A stretch of 64,000 bases of DNA from Maritimibacter harenae (GTDB lineage Bacteria > Pseudomonadota > Alphaproteobacteria > Rhodobacterales > Rhodobacteraceae): positions 489,263 to 553,262 of the forward strand of contig NZ_WTUX01000019.1 of assembly GCF_009882975.1 (NCBI RefSeq), given 5' to 3'. The notes beneath the pieces were generated by a model that saw only the letters and a list, made by a program, of their open reading frames with translations, was not told the origin of the DNA and did no database searches. The position numbers were made by a program, and so were the translations under genes. Within the stretch, counting starts at the first letter, position 1; every line of letters starts with the position of its first letter. This document shows positions 16,953 to 27,831 of the stretch, in pieces.

Positions 16953-18050
16953 ATGACCAAGTCGCCCAAGCCGCAGCCCGGCATCATGGACATCGAACTT
17001 TACCAGGGTGGCGCCTCCAAGGTGGAGGGCGTCGACAACGTGGTGAAGCTGAGCTCGAACGAGAACCCGCTGGGTCCCTCCGAGAAAGCGATGGAGGCGT
17101 ATCAACGCGCCGGTCACAACCTGCACCGTTACCCGAACACCGATCACGAGAGCCTGCGCACCGCGATCGGCGAGGTTCACGGGCTCGACCCCGAGCGGAT
17201 CATCTGCGGTGTCGGTTCGGACGAGATCATCACCTTCATCTGCCAGGCCTATGCCGGCCCGCGCGACGAGGTGATCTACACCGAGCACGGTTTTTCGATG
17301 TACAAGATCTCGGCCAGCGCGGCCGGGGCGAAGCCGGTCGAAGTGCCGGAGCGCGAACGCGTCGTCGACGTGGACGAGATCCTGAAGGCGGTGACGGGCA
17401 AGACAAAGGTCGTCTTCATCGCGAACCCCGCCAACCCGACGGGCACGATGGTGGGCCAGAAGGAACTGTCGCGTCTAGCGCGCGAATTGCCGGGTCACGT
17501 GGTGCTAGTGCTCGACGGGGCCTATGCCGAATACGTCGACGGGTTCGACGGTGGCGCCTCGCTGGTCGAGCGGCACCCGAACGTGATCATGACCCGGACC
17601 TTCTCGAAGATCTACGGGCTGGGCGGGCTCCGGATCGGCTGGGGCTATGCCCAGAAAGAGGTCATCGACGTGCTCAACCGCATCCGCGGGCCCTTCAACC
17701 TGTCCTCGACCCAGCTCGCCGTCGCCGAGGCCGCCGTGCGCGACCGGGCGCACGTGGACCGCTGCAGGTCGGAAAACGCCCGCCTGCGCGCCTGGATGGC
17801 CGAAGCGCTGGCCGAGCACGGCGTGCCGTCCGACACCTCCTGCGCCAACTTCGTGCTGGCGCGCTTCACGGACGAGAAAGAGGCGACTGCAGTCGACAAC
17901 TACCTCAAGGCCAACGGGATCATCGTGCGGCAGGTGGGGGGCTACAAGCTGCCGCACTGCCTGCGCATCACCGTGGGGGACGAGCCGTCCTGCCGCCGGG
18001 TGGCGCACCTGATCGGGCAGTTCAAGGGAAGCGTGTCCGATGCCGGCTGA
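16953..18050 (+). CDS. hisC: Histidinol-phosphate aminotransferase
   Basis: A 365-residue class I/II PLP aminotransferase. [19 protein letters not shown] near residue 35, the NPANPTGT loop, and the Schiff-base Lys in [18 protein letters not shown] identify the HisC branch. It converts imidazole-acetol phosphate to histidinol phosphate. HisC enzymes often also transaminate prephenate or aromatic keto acids, consistent with the arogenate/prephenate dehydrogenase gene overlapping it by 11 bp downstream. The start was taken at 16953 (MTKSPKPQ); in-frame ATGs at 16923 and 16947 are alternatives. Confidence 0.93.
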   Translation: MTKSPKPQPGIMDIELYQGGASKVEGVDNVVKLSSNENPLGPSEKAMEAYQRAGHNLHRYPNTDHESLRTAIGEVHGLDPERIICGVGSDEIITFICQAYAGPRDEVIYTEHGFSMYKISASAAGAKPVEVPERERVVDVDEILKAVTGKTKVVFIANPANPTGTMVGQKELSRLARELPGHVVLVLDGAYAEYVDGFDGGASLVERHPNVIMTRTFSKIYGLGGLRIGWGYAQKEVIDVLNRIRGPFNLSSTQLAVAEAAVRDRAHVDRCRSENARLRAWMAEALAEHGVPSDTSCANFVLARFTDEKEATAVDNYLKANGIIVRQVGGYKLPHCLRITVGDEPSCRRVAHLIGQFKGSVSDAG

Positions 18051-18966
18051 AGCGCCGATCTACGACCGCGTCGCCCTGATCGGGCTGGGGCTCATCGCCG
18101 GGTCCATGTCGCTCGCCATGCGGCGGGGGCGGCTTGCCGGTGAAATCGTGGGTACGGCCCGTTCGGCCGAGACACGGGACATCGCGCGCGAGATCGGGTT
18201 GGTGGACCGGGTGGTCGATACGGCGGCCGAGGCGGTGGTCGATGCCGACCTCGTGGTGCTCGCCGTGCCGGTGGGCGCGATGGCGGCGGTGGCCGAGGAG
18301 ATCGCCCCGCACCTCAAACCCGGCGCGACCGTGACCGACGTGGGCTCGGTCAAGCGCGCGGTGATCGACGCGGTGGGTCCGCATATCCCCGAAGGGGTGC
18401 ATTTCATCCCCGCCCACCCGCTGGCCGGGACCGAGCATTCCGGGCCGCGTTCGGGCTTCGCGACGCTCTTCGACAACCGCTGGTGCCTGATCGTGCCGGT
18501 AGAAGGGTCCGACCGCGACGCCGTCGCCCGGCTCGAGGCGATGTGGCAGGGGCTGGGCGCGCATACGGACGAAATGGATGCCGATCACCATGACCTCGTC
18601 CTCGCCGTGACCAGCCACACCCCGCACCTCATCGCCTACACGATGGTGGGCGTGGCCGACGACCTGCGCCGAGTGACCGACAGCGAGGTCATCAAGTATT
18701 CCGCCGCGGGCTTTCGTGATTTCACCCGGATCGCGGCCTCGGACCCGACCATGTGGCGTGACGTGTTCCTGACCAACAAGGATGCGACGCTGGAGATCCT
18801 CGGGCGCTTCACGGAAGAACTTTTCGCACTTCAGCGGGCCATCCGGACCGGGGACGGCGAGCAGTTGTTTGACTATTTCACACATACGCGGGCCATCCGG
18901 CGCGGCATCATCGAGGCCGGTCAGGACACCGACGCCCCGGACTTCGGACGGGTGAAGCCGGAGTGA
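18040..18966 (+). CDS. Prephenate/arogenate dehydrogenase
   Basis: A 308-residue TyrA-family dehydrogenase of tyrosine biosynthesis. The Rossmann loop [17 protein letters not shown] is at residues 11-27. [27 protein letters not shown] and [12 protein letters not shown] contain conserved catalytic and substrate-binding residues, including the His of [11 protein letters not shown]. There is no fused chorismate mutase or ACT domain. It overlaps hisC by 11 bp and is overlapped by the extensin-like gene by 4 bp. Pairing with HisC suggests an arogenate or prephenate route; cofactor and substrate preference are unresolved. Confidence 0.92.
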   Translation: MPAEAPIYDRVALIGLGLIAGSMSLAMRRGRLAGEIVGTARSAETRDIAREIGLVDRVVDTAAEAVVDADLVVLAVPVGAMAAVAEEIAPHLKPGATVTDVGSVKRAVIDAVGPHIPEGVHFIPAHPLAGTEHSGPRSGFATLFDNRWCLIVPVEGSDRDAVARLEAMWQGLGAHTDEMDADHHDLVLAVTSHTPHLIAYTMVGVADDLRRVTDSEVIKYSAAGFRDFTRIAASDPTMWRDVFLTNKDATLEILGRFTEELFALQRAIRTGDGEQLFDYFTHTRAIRRGIIEAGQDTDAPDFGRVKPE

Positions 18967-19820
18967 GGGCGCGCGCCGGGATATCGGCGGCGCTCATGGC
19001 CACGCTCTTCACCACCGCGCTGGTGGCCGAAGCGCCGACCCGTTCCCCGATCCCGCCGGACCGCCCGGGCGACGCGATCGACGCACTCATCGCGGACATC
19101 GTCCGCCCCGAACCGCGCCCCGGCGCGGGCACCGAGGTGGTGCAGATGAGCGCCGCGCAATCGTCGTCGCGCACGCGGCTGGCGGTCGCCAGGTCGCTGG
19201 TCCCGCGAGAGCGTCCCGACAACCTGGTGCGGCGCAGCACCGTCCAGCGCACCGGCATGGCCGCGCCGTCGCGCGAGGCGCAGCGGGTGACGCGGGCCGG
19301 GTCGATCTGCGGCGTGCCCGCGATCAAGGGCGTGCCACTCCAGTCGATCCCCGGGCGCATCCGCGGCTGTGGCGTCGAAAACCCGGTCAAGGTCACGTCG
19401 GTCTCCGGCATACCGCTGTCGCAGTACCCGACCATCGATTGCCCCACCGCGAAGGCGCTCAACACTTGGGTGAGCGACACGGTGATCCCCAGCGTCGGCC
19501 GCCTCGGCGGCGGCGTCGGCGAGGTCCACGTGATCGCGCATTATGCCTGCCGCACCCGCAACAACCAGCGCGGGGCCAAGATCTCGGAACACGGCCGGGG
19601 CCGCGCGGTCGACGTCGCCGGCATCATCCTGAAGAACGGGGTCGAGCTCTCGGTGCTCGACCATTGGCGCCACCCGCAGCACGGCAAGGTGATGCAGGCG
19701 ATGTGGCGCGGGGCCTGCGGACCGTTCGGCACTGTCCTGGGCCCCAATTCCGACCGCTTTCACAAGAACCACTTCCACCTGGACACGGCGCGCTATCGCT
19801 CCGGGTCCTATTGTCGCTGA
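18963..19820 (+). CDS. Extensin-like family protein (exported)
   Basis: A 285-residue protein starting at GTG, overlapping the tyrA-type gene by 4 bp. The N-terminus has a hydrophobic stretch consistent with a signal peptide ending near residue 22-24, then a Pro/Arg/Ser-rich low-complexity linker. The C-terminal half matches the bacterial extensin-like domain: four conserved Cys (ICGVPA, GCGVEN, DCPTA, YACRTR), SEHGRGRAVDVAG and FHKNHFHLDTARY, a D,D-peptidase-like set of His/Asp residues suggesting a zinc-peptidase fold. It may act on peptidoglycan; this is inference. Confidence 0.85.
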   Translation: MRARAGISAALMATLFTTALVAEAPTRSPIPPDRPGDAIDALIADIVRPEPRPGAGTEVVQMSAAQSSSRTRLAVARSLVPRERPDNLVRRSTVQRTGMAAPSREAQRVTRAGSICGVPAIKGVPLQSIPGRIRGCGVENPVKVTSVSGIPLSQYPTIDCPTAKALNTWVSDTVIPSVGRLGGGVGEVHVIAHYACRTRNNQRGAKISEHGRGRAVDVAGIILKNGVELSVLDHWRHPQHGKVMQAMWRGACGPFGTVLGPNSDRFHKNHFHLDTARYRSGSYCR

Positions 19821-19831
19821 GGAAAAAGAAC

Positions 19832-20956
19832 ATGGCGCTGCGCAACGATATCGATCCCGATGGCCTTCTCGAATTCTCGGTGGTGTTCACCGACCGCTCG
19901 CTCAACCACATGTCGGCCGCCTTCCAGCAGGTCATGCGCGACATCTCCGAGGGGCTGTGCGACGTCTACCAGGCCGACGCGGTCGCGGTCGTCCCCGGCG
20001 GCGGCACTTACGGCATGGAAGCCGTGGCGCGCCAGTTCGCCACCGGCAAGCGCGTCATGGTGATCCGCAACGGTTTCTTCTCCTACCGCTGGTCGCAGAT
20101 CTTCGAAATGGGCAGCATCCCGGCCGAGGAGACCGTGATGATGGCCCGGCGCACCGGCAACGACCCGCAGGCGCCCTTCGCGCCCTGTCCCATCGACGAG
20201 GTCGTGGCCAAGATCGCCGAGGAAAAGCCCGACGTGGTCTTCGCCCCGCACGTGGAAACCTCGGCGGGCATCATCCTGCCCGACGACTACATCAAGGCGG
20301 TGACCGAGGCCGTTCATGCCCACGGCGGACTGTTCGTGCTCGACTGTATCGCGTCGGGGACCATCTGGGCCGACATGCGGGCGCTGGGCGTCGACGTTCT
20401 GATCTCGGCCCCGCAGAAAGGGTGGTCGGCGCAGCCTTCGGCCGGGCTCGTGATGATGAACGAGACCGCGCTCGCGGCCGCCAAGGCCACCACCTCGACC
20501 AGCTTCGCCATCGACCTGGGCAAGTGGATCGCGATCATGGAGGCCTATACGAACGGCGGCCACGCCTATCACGCGACCATGCCCACGGATGCTCTGCGCG
20601 CCTTCCGCGACGCGCTGTTCGAGACCCGCGATTACGGGTTCGAGCGGTTGAAGGAAGCCCAGTGGGAGCAGGGGCGGCGGGTGCGCGCGCTGCTGGCGGA
20701 GCGCGGCTTCAAATCCGTGGCCGCGCCCGGGTTCGAGGCGCCGGGCGTCGTGGTGGTCTACACCGACAACCCCGAGTTCCAGACCGGCAAGGCGTTCCTG
20801 TCGCAGGGCGTCCAGATCGCTGCCGGCGTGCCGCTGATGGTGGGCGAGGGCGACGACTACAAGAGCTTCCGCCTGGGCCTCTTCGGACTCGACAAGCTCT
20901 ACGACGTCGACGCCTCGGTCGCCCGGCTGGAGACCGCGCTCGACGCGGTCACCTGA
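19832..20956 (+). CDS. Class-V aminotransferase-fold PLP enzyme
   Basis: A 374-residue class V aminotransferase. The start at 19832 (MALRNDIDPDG) follows GAGGAAAAAG. VVPGGGTYGMEAVARQF lies in the cofactor-binding region, FVLDCIASGT holds the conserved Asp contacting the PLP pyridine, and ISAPQKGWSAQPS carries the probable Schiff-base Lys. The family includes alanine-glyoxylate and serine-glyoxylate aminotransferases; the sequence does not fix the substrate. It starts 11 bp after the extensin-like gene and may be the last gene of the hisC operon. Confidence 0.85.
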   Translation: MALRNDIDPDGLLEFSVVFTDRSLNHMSAAFQQVMRDISEGLCDVYQADAVAVVPGGGTYGMEAVARQFATGKRVMVIRNGFFSYRWSQIFEMGSIPAEETVMMARRTGNDPQAPFAPCPIDEVVAKIAEEKPDVVFAPHVETSAGIILPDDYIKAVTEAVHAHGGLFVLDCIASGTIWADMRALGVDVLISAPQKGWSAQPSAGLVMMNETALAAAKATTSTSFAIDLGKWIAIMEAYTNGGHAYHATMPTDALRAFRDALFETRDYGFERLKEAQWEQGRRVRALLAERGFKSVAAPGFEAPGVVVVYTDNPEFQTGKAFLSQGVQIAAGVPLMVGEGDDYKSFRLGLFGLDKLYDVDASVARLETALDAVT

Positions 20957-20966
20957 GCCCGGCGGG

Positions 20967-21155
20967 CTACTTGCCGATCGACAGGAGCACGAGCATCGCG
21001 ACGAGGATCGGGGTGGCAATGACCATCACCATTGCCGCCCCGGGCAGCCCGAAAATCGCGTAGGCGCCGCCAAGCACGACGATGATCGCGAGGGCGATGA
21101 TGAAGCCCCAGAGGGTTTCCTTGCGTTCCTGTGCGGTGTCCTGGTTGCTGGCCAT
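20967..21155 (-). CDS. Small two-helix membrane protein of unknown function
   Basis: A 62-residue protein: a charged N-terminus (MASNQDTAQERKE), then two hydrophobic helices separated by a short GLPG turn, ending SIGK. GGAAAGGAT lies upstream of the ATG at 21155. No family recognised. It is convergent with the aminotransferase gene (10-bp gap) and downstream of the UbiH-like gene's promoter-less side. Size and hydropathy resemble small inner-membrane proteins common in Rhodobacterales. Confidence 0.7.
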   Translation of the reverse strand: MASNQDTAQERKETLWGFIIALAIIVVLGGAYAIFGLPGAAMVMVIATPILVAMLVLLSIGK

Positions 21156-21246
21156 GAATCAATCCTTTCCGATCCGTGTGTTCGGGACCTGATCTAGATG
21201 TTCGGGCGCCGGGGTCAGCGTGGCACACTGACACAGGCCGGCGCCG

Positions 21247-22452
21247 TCAGGCGGGGCCGAGCCCCGCGCGCATCACGCCGCGGCGCACGGGCGCGATATC
21301 ATGCACGGCGCGTAGGCCCATCTGCCGCAGCGCCTGCACCTGCGCTTCGCCCGATCCCGCGACGCGGTTGAAAAGGTCGATCACCCGGGCGCGCGCCCGG
21401 ATGTCGGCCTTGCGGGCGTGTTCGTAGTTGGCAAGCACATGGGGTTCGCCGGGGTCCGCCGGGTGCGCCTCCAGCGCCGCCACGAGGGCCGCGATGTCGT
21501 TGAGCGAGGTGTTGAGCCCCTGCGCGCCGATCGGGGGCAGGGCGTGGGCGGCCTCGGCCACCACGGCGACCCGGCCCTCGACGAGCCGGTCGGCGGTCTG
21601 GGTGATGATCGGCCAGATCGAGCGGTTTCCTTCGAGCTGCATCCAGCCCAGGAGCCCGGTGGAGCGTTCGAACATCACCTGCTCGAACGCCTCGACCTCC
21701 ATCTCCATCAGTTCGACCGAGCGCGGCCCCTTGTTCATCCACACGATGGCCGAGGCCGGGCGCCCGTCCAGATCGGCCAGCGGCACGATGGTGAACGGCC
21801 CGCCCTCGTTGTAGATCTCGGTCGAGATGTTGTCGTGCGGCAGCTCGTGCGTGACCGTGAAGGCCAACGATTTCTGGCCGTAGCGGGTGGTGGTAACGCC
21901 GATGCCCGCCGCTTCGCGCAGGGGCGAGAGCTTCCCGTCCGCGGCGATGGCGAGCTTGGCGCGCACGCTCGAGCCGTCGGTGAGCGTGACGATGGTTTCC
22001 GTGGTGCGGTTGACCAGCGACTTGAAGCCCGTGCCGTAGAGCGCGGTGACGCGTGGCGCGGCCTGGAGGTAATCCCACAGCTCGCGGCGCACGACCCAGT
22101 TCATCAGGTTCCAGCCGAACGGCTCGTCCGACATGTCGGCGGCTTCGAATACCCGGCGCTCGCCTTCCACGGGCGGCCAGCCGGTCGTGTCGATGACCTG
22201 TAGCCGGTCGAGCGGCGTGGCCAGCGGCGCGAGCCGTTCCCACAGGCCGCAGGAGACGAAGAGGTCGCGGGCGGGCTGGAGGAAGGCGGTCGAACGCAGG
22301 TCGGCGCCCGCGCGGTCGGCCCCCGTCGCCGGGGGCACCGGGTCGGCCAGGACCACGGAATAGCCGCGCGCGGCCAGAACGGCCGCCGCCACCTGTCCGG
22401 CGATCCCGCCACCGGAGATGAAGATATCCGCCTCGTGCCGTGTCATGGTCAC
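21247..22452 (-). CDS. UbiH/UbiF-family FAD-dependent monooxygenase
   Basis: A 401-residue flavoprotein hydroxylase. IFISGGGIAGQVAAAVLAARG (residues about 10-30) is the FAD dinucleotide-binding fold, AIAADGKLSPLREAAGI is the DG motif, and AVVAEAAHALPPIGAQGLN is the second FAD-binding motif, in the variant typical of ubiquinone-ring hydroxylases. It probably hydroxylates a polyprenyl-phenol intermediate in ubiquinone synthesis; which ring position is not resolvable. It overlaps the upstream HAD phosphatase gene by 4 bp. Confidence 0.9.
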   Translation of the reverse strand: MTMTRHEADIFISGGGIAGQVAAAVLAARGYSVVLADPVPPATGADRAGADLRSTAFLQPARDLFVSCGLWERLAPLATPLDRLQVIDTTGWPPVEGERRVFEAADMSDEPFGWNLMNWVVRRELWDYLQAAPRVTALYGTGFKSLVNRTTETIVTLTDGSSVRAKLAIAADGKLSPLREAAGIGVTTTRYGQKSLAFTVTHELPHDNISTEIYNEGGPFTIVPLADLDGRPASAIVWMNKGPRSVELMEMEVEAFEQVMFERSTGLLGWMQLEGNRSIWPIITQTADRLVEGRVAVVAEAAHALPPIGAQGLNTSLNDIAALVAALEAHPADPGEPHVLANYEHARKADIRARARVIDLFNRVAGSGEAQVQALRQMGLRAVHDIAPVRRGVMRAGLGPA

Positions 22453-23126
22453 GATGTAGGCGCCTTGTCGGCCCGGGCCAAGCCGCCGAGCTGCGACAGA
22501 AAGGCGCTGAGATCGTCGGTGTGGTGGTGGATGTGGTCGGCCACGTGCGGCTCGGGCGCCACGTGCACCGTGCGCATCCCCAGCGTGTGGGGAACGGCGA
22601 GGTTGCGGGGATCGTCCTCGAACATCGCCGACGTGGTGGGGTCCAGCCCGTCGATGGCAAAGACCGCATCGAAGGCCGCGCGCCGGGGTTTGGGCTGGTA
22701 GCCCGCGTGCTCGACCCCGTAGACCGCGTCGAACAGCCCGTCGAGCCCGCGCGCGGTCAGGACCTTGCGGGCGTAGGATTCGGAGCCGTTGGTATAGACG
22801 ATGCGCCGCCCTGGCAGGGCGCCGATATGCCCGGCCAGCACCGGGTCGGGATCCAGCGGGTCGAACGAGATGTCGTGCACCTCGTGCATGTAGCCGTCCG
22901 GGTCGATGCCGTGCACCTCGATCAGCCCCGCCAGCGTCGTGCCGTGGCTTTTCCAGTATTTCGCGCGCAGGCGGTCGGCCTCGGCCCGGTCGACGCCGAG
23001 CGTGCGCATCACCCAGTCGGTCATGCGGACCTCGATCTGGTCGAAAAGCCGCGCGGAGGGCGGATAGAGCGTGTTGTCCAGGTCGAAGACCCAGTCGGTC
23101 ACGTGAGAGAAACGATCAGCTACCAT
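22449..23126 (-). CDS. HAD-family pyrimidine 5'-nucleotidase
   Basis: A 225-residue HAD hydrolase. VFDLDNTLYPPSARLF near residue 13 contains the nucleophile and acid/base Asp pair (DLDNT), and the LYPP continuation is characteristic of the SDT1-like pyrimidine 5'-nucleotidase subfamily. RIVYTNGSESYARK is motif II, KPRRAAF motif III and MFEDDPRNLAVP motif IV. It dephosphorylates small phosphomonoesters, probably pyrimidine nucleotides. It starts the two-gene unit with the UbiH-like gene and is divergent from the GntR regulator. Confidence 0.9.
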   Translation of the reverse strand: MVADRFSHVTDWVFDLDNTLYPPSARLFDQIEVRMTDWVMRTLGVDRAEADRLRAKYWKSHGTTLAGLIEVHGIDPDGYMHEVHDISFDPLDPDPVLAGHIGALPGRRIVYTNGSESYARKVLTARGLDGLFDAVYGVEHAGYQPKPRRAAFDAVFAIDGLDPTTSAMFEDDPRNLAVPHTLGMRTVHVAPEPHVADHIHHHTDDLSAFLSQLGGLARADKAPTS

Positions 23127-23236
23127 GTCCCCTTGTTACTGCGGCACAAGGTCGCCTTCGACCCCGAAATGACCGGGTTGCTTGATTGTGAGCGCTGCTT
23201 GGGCATAGTCACCGGATGGAAACGGGGGAGCGTTGC

Positions 23237-23878
23237 GTGACCGAGACCAAGACCGGACCCAAGGATGCCTACGAGCTGATCCTCGAGGCGATCGATGCCG
23301 GGACCTACAAGCCCGGCGACCGGATGGTCGAAAGCGAGCTGGCCGAGCGTTTCGGCGTGTCGCGCACGCCCATCCGCGAGGCGCTCCAGCGGCTTGAAAC
23401 GCAGCGGCTTCTCAACCGCGATGGCCGTTCGCTCATCGTGGCATCGCTCGATCACAACCAGCTGGCCGAACTCTACTCGGTGCGCGCCGAGCTCGAGGGG
23501 CTGGCCGCGCGGCTGGCCGCCCAGCACGCCGCACCCGAGGAGCAGAAGGTGTTGCGTGCGATGATCGAAGAGGATCGCGGCCTGATCGACGACCCCGCCG
23601 CGCTGGCGCGCGCCAACAGGCGCTTCCACCGGCAGATCCACCTGGCGTCGCACAACCGCTACCTGCTGCAGCAGCTCGACCTCGTGCATCGGACGATGGC
23701 GCTTCTGGCTACCACGTCGCTGGCGGCCGAGGGGCGCTCGGAAGTGGCGATCGAAGAGCACGACGCGATCGTGCGCGCGATCGAGGCGCGCGATGCGGAT
23801 GCGGCCGACGACGCGTTGCGCACCCACATCTCCAAGGCGTTCGAGACGCGGCTCACGCTGGATTCGAAGGCGCCGTGA
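23237..23878 (+). CDS. GntR-family (FadR subfamily, FCD domain) transcriptional regulator
   Basis: A 213-residue regulator from a GTG at 23237, preferred because GGGGAG lies 6 bases upstream; an ATG at 23216 adds 7 residues but has no ribosome binding site. The N-terminal winged helix includes MVESELAERFGVSRTPIREA, and the FCD effector domain (LYSVRAELEGLAARLAA, then RRFHRQIHLASHN with metal-binding-type His) fills the C-terminus. Target genes and ligand are unknown. Its 3' end overlaps the convergent glycosyltransferase gene by 26 bp. Confidence 0.9.
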   Translation: MTETKTGPKDAYELILEAIDAGTYKPGDRMVESELAERFGVSRTPIREALQRLETQRLLNRDGRSLIVASLDHNQLAELYSVRAELEGLAARLAAQHAAPEEQKVLRAMIEEDRGLIDDPAALARANRRFHRQIHLASHNRYLLQQLDLVHRTMALLATTSLAAEGRSEVAIEEHDAIVRAIEARDADAADDALRTHISKAFETRLTLDSKAP

Positions 23879-25853
23879 CCCCCGGGTCGGGCCGTGGCCC
23901 GGCCTCCGCGTGGTCGTCATGGCCGTGCTGCGTCTTGTCCCAGAAATACGGATTGCGAAGGATCTCGGCCAACCCCTTGAGCGCGGCGAGCGAGGCGAGG
24001 GGCGTGTAGAGGTGCAGCGTGGGCACCCAGATGCGCAGGAACCTGTGCTCCTTGCCCGACACCGCGATCAGCCCGCAGGCAAGATTGATCGCCTCGGCCC
24101 CGAGAAAGGCGACGAGCATCGTCCAGGCGGCCCAGCCGGGGATCACCGGGGCCAGCGGGTGGGGCAGGCCGAAGGCGACACCCCAGTAGCTCCAGAGCAC
24201 CGGGGCGAGCAGCAGATGCGACAGCGTGCCCAGGAACACGAGCTGGAAGCCAAGGAACTTCCGCGCCCCCAGTTCGCGCCACAGCCGCACGGGGTCGCGC
24301 ATGTGGACGCCGTAGGTCATCGCGTAGCCCTTGATCCAGCGTGAGCGCTGCTTGATCCAAGGCCACGCCCGGCAATTGGCCTCTTCCCCGGTGACCGTGT
24401 CGATCAACTCGGTGCTAAACCCCTCCCGTGCAAGCCGGATGCCCAGGTCGGCGTCCTCGGTCACGTTGTGTGCGTCCCAGCCCCCCATCGCCTCGAGCGC
24501 GGCGCGGCGCAGGAACAGCGTGGTGCCACCCAGGGGCACGGCAAAGCCCATGCGGGCAAGCCCGGGCAGCACGATGCGAAACCACGTCGCGTATTCGATC
24601 GTGAAGCAGCGGCTGAGCCAGTTGGTGCGCGCGTTGTAGTAGTCGAGCGTGCCCTGCAGGCAGGCGACATTCGGTCCCGCCTCTGCGAAACGGGCCGCGA
24701 TTCGGTCGATCTGGTCGGGGTCCGGCGCATCCTCGGCGTCGTAGATGCCGATGATCGTGCCGCGCGCGAAATCCAGCGCGTAGTTCAGGGCGCGCGGCTT
24801 GGTGCGCACGCTCCCGCGCGGGACGGTGACCTGGCGCATCCACGGGGGCAGCCGGGCGCCGGCCAGCGTGCCCTGCGTCAGGGTGTCGTCCTCTTCGACG
24901 ACGAGGCAGATATCGAGCCGTTCGCGCGGGTAGGTCAGCCGCTCCAGCCGCTTGACGAGTCGTCCGGCGATCTCGCGTTCCCGGAAGAGGGGGACGAGGA
25001 TCGTTACCACGGGGCTTCGGCGCGGATCGTGCGGCGCGGCGCGTGGGAGGGCCGCGCGCGGGCCGTGGCGGGCGCGGGGGCGCGTCAGGACGGCGGCGAG
25101 CTTCACCCCGCTGGTGGCGAGCAGCGTCAGGACCGCCCAGCCGGTGAGGAGCGCCCAGGCCGTGACCGGCGACAGGGCAAGGAGGGCGGCAATGAGCGCG
25201 GCCAGCAGGGCCCAGACGCGCCATGCGGCGCCCGTGCGCCAGGTGCGGCACGCCAGGTCGCCCGGCACGCGGGTTTCGGCGCGTTCGACCATCGCCTCGT
25301 TTCGTTGGGACGAGAGGATCGTGCGGATCTGGTCGTCGCGCGCGACCACCATGCGCACCTCGGCGCCGTGTTCGTCGAACGCGTGACGCAGGCGGGGGAA
25401 CCGGTCGGGAAAGGCGCAGGCCAGGATCAGCGTGTCGCCCACGCGCTTCCACGGCACGCACATGGCCTCGAGGCAGGGGGGCAGACCGATTTCGTCGATC
25501 AGGCGGACGTCCGGGGGCGCCTTGACCAGGTCGACAAGCTCCGTGCGATGGGCGCGGGCCAGCGCGCGGAAGAAGGCGCCGCGCCCGACCAGCCCGCGTG
25601 ACAGGAGCACGTCGCCCAGCCGCAGCACGCTGCCGCGGCAGCTGCGCCGCGCATCGTCGAGTTCGTCCTGCCGCAGCAGGCCCCCGGCGACGAGGATGTC
25701 GCCGAGGTCGCGGGAGGCGGGGACAGGCGGCGGGGGATTGTCGATCGCGAGGCGCGGGCGCGGCCGGGGGACAAGGTGCCACGGCGGCGGCTCCCGCGCG
25801 GGGGCCTCCGCGAGCGCCTGCCTTTCAACCTGTCTGTAAGGCCCATGTGCCAT
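23853..25853 (-). CDS. GspE-N-domain / family 2 glycosyltransferase fusion, membrane bound
   Basis: A 666-residue protein starting MAHGPYRQVER at 25853 with AGGGGAG upstream. Residues about 45-190 resemble the type II secretion GspE N-terminal (MshEN-like) domain (DLGDILVAGGLLRQDELDDA, then LGDVLLSRGLVGRGAFFRALA). A pair of membrane helices follows around residues 205-250, then a GT2 domain with VTILVPLFREREI, the DXD-like DAEDAPDPDQ, and the acceptor/catalytic TEDADLG and QRSRWIKGY (Q/R-x-x-R-W) motifs. Further membrane helices end the protein. Domain content matches BcsA-like or NfrB-like glycan synthases. The polymer is unknown. Confidence 0.88.
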   Translation of the reverse strand: MAHGPYRQVERQALAEAPAREPPPWHLVPRPRPRLAIDNPPPPVPASRDLGDILVAGGLLRQDELDDARRSCRGSVLRLGDVLLSRGLVGRGAFFRALARAHRTELVDLVKAPPDVRLIDEIGLPPCLEAMCVPWKRVGDTLILACAFPDRFPRLRHAFDEHGAEVRMVVARDDQIRTILSSQRNEAMVERAETRVPGDLACRTWRTGAAWRVWALLAALIAALLALSPVTAWALLTGWAVLTLLATSGVKLAAVLTRPRARHGPRAALPRAAPHDPRRSPVVTILVPLFREREIAGRLVKRLERLTYPRERLDICLVVEEDDTLTQGTLAGARLPPWMRQVTVPRGSVRTKPRALNYALDFARGTIIGIYDAEDAPDPDQIDRIAARFAEAGPNVACLQGTLDYYNARTNWLSRCFTIEYATWFRIVLPGLARMGFAVPLGGTTLFLRRAALEAMGGWDAHNVTEDADLGIRLAREGFSTELIDTVTGEEANCRAWPWIKQRSRWIKGYAMTYGVHMRDPVRLWRELGARKFLGFQLVFLGTLSHLLLAPVLWSYWGVAFGLPHPLAPVIPGWAAWTMLVAFLGAEAINLACGLIAVSGKEHRFLRIWVPTLHLYTPLASLAALKGLAEILRNPYFWDKTQHGHDDHAEAGPRPDPGVTAPSNPA

Positions 25854-25930
25854 CCGGCTCCCCTGTCCGTCGGGACAGGGTGCGCGCATTTCGTTAACGG
25901 ACCGTTAAACCCGCCCGTCCACGGAAAGGA

Positions 25931-27088
<1,158 letters not shown>

Positions 27089-27225
27089 GGTCGGCTCCCG
27101 CGTCGGATCGGGTGGTCATTACGGGCGCGCCCGCGAAGCGTCAAGGGGTCGCCAACGCTTGTTTCCGGCTTTGGACGGGTGTATTTTCCGGGTTTCGTGA
27201 CGGGGCTTGGGAAGGATTCCACCAG

Positions 27226-27681
27226 ATGCGAAAGCGGCTGAGCGAGGCGCTGAAGACCGCCATGCGGGAAAAGGACACGGAGCGTCTGTCGACGCTTCGA
27301 CTGATCAATGCGGCCATCAAGGACCGTGAGATCGCGCTGCGCGGTGAAAGCGACGAGGCGGGGGAGCTCACCTCCGACGATATCCTGGCCATTCTGGGCA
27401 AGATGGTGAAGCAGCGACAGGAATCGGCGCGCGCCTACGAAGAGGGCGGGCGGCTGGAACTGGCCGAGCGCGAGCGCGGCGAGATCAAGGTGATCGAGGA
27501 GTTCCTGCCCCGCCAGATGTCCGAAGCCGAGGTCGACAAGGCGATCGACGACGCCGTCTCCGACGTGGGGGCGAACTCGATCCGGGACATGGGCAAGGTC
27601 ATGGGCGCGCTGAAGACCAAATACACCGGCCGGATGGATTTCGGCACGGTGGGCCCGAAGGTGAAAGCACGGCTGGGCTGA
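27226..27681 (+). CDS. GatB/YqeY domain-containing protein
   Basis: A 151-residue YqeY-family protein. The start at 27226 (MRKRLSEALKTAMREKD) is preceded by GGAAGGA. The helical bundle includes LRLINAAIKDREIALRG, and the C-terminal tail-like domain contains DMGKVMGALKTKYTGRMD, resembling the GatB tRNA-recognition tail. Function is undefined in the family, though a role in tRNA-dependent amidation has been proposed. A hairpin (CCTGCC/GGCAGG around 27750) and a repeat element follow. Confidence 0.9.
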   Translation: MRKRLSEALKTAMREKDTERLSTLRLINAAIKDREIALRGESDEAGELTSDDILAILGKMVKQRQESARAYEEGGRLELAERERGEIKVIEEFLPRQMSEAEVDKAIDDAVSDVGANSIRDMGKVMGALKTKYTGRMDFGTVGPKVKARLG

Positions 27682-27776
27682 GGCCCGGCGTTTTTCCGCT
27701 GTCTTTTCGAACGGTGCGCGCTGACGCGCGCGCGGGATGTGGCGCGGTCCTGCCTTCGGCAGGTCCACGCCCGGAC

Positions 27777-27831
27777 GAGGGGGCGCTGCCCCCTCGCGCT
27801 CCCCCGGGATATTTCCGGACCGGAGAAGGGG
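27777..27831 (+). repeat. Extragenic repeat element, copy 1
   Basis: A GC-rich hairpin (GAGGGGGC, 3-base loop, GCCCCCTC; 27777-27795) is followed by CGCG, CTC, CCCC and an ATATTTCC segment ending in GAGAAGGGG. The same order of blocks occurs inverted at 34986-35054. The element lies between the convergent yqeY-like and DUF2244 genes. Confidence 0.65.
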
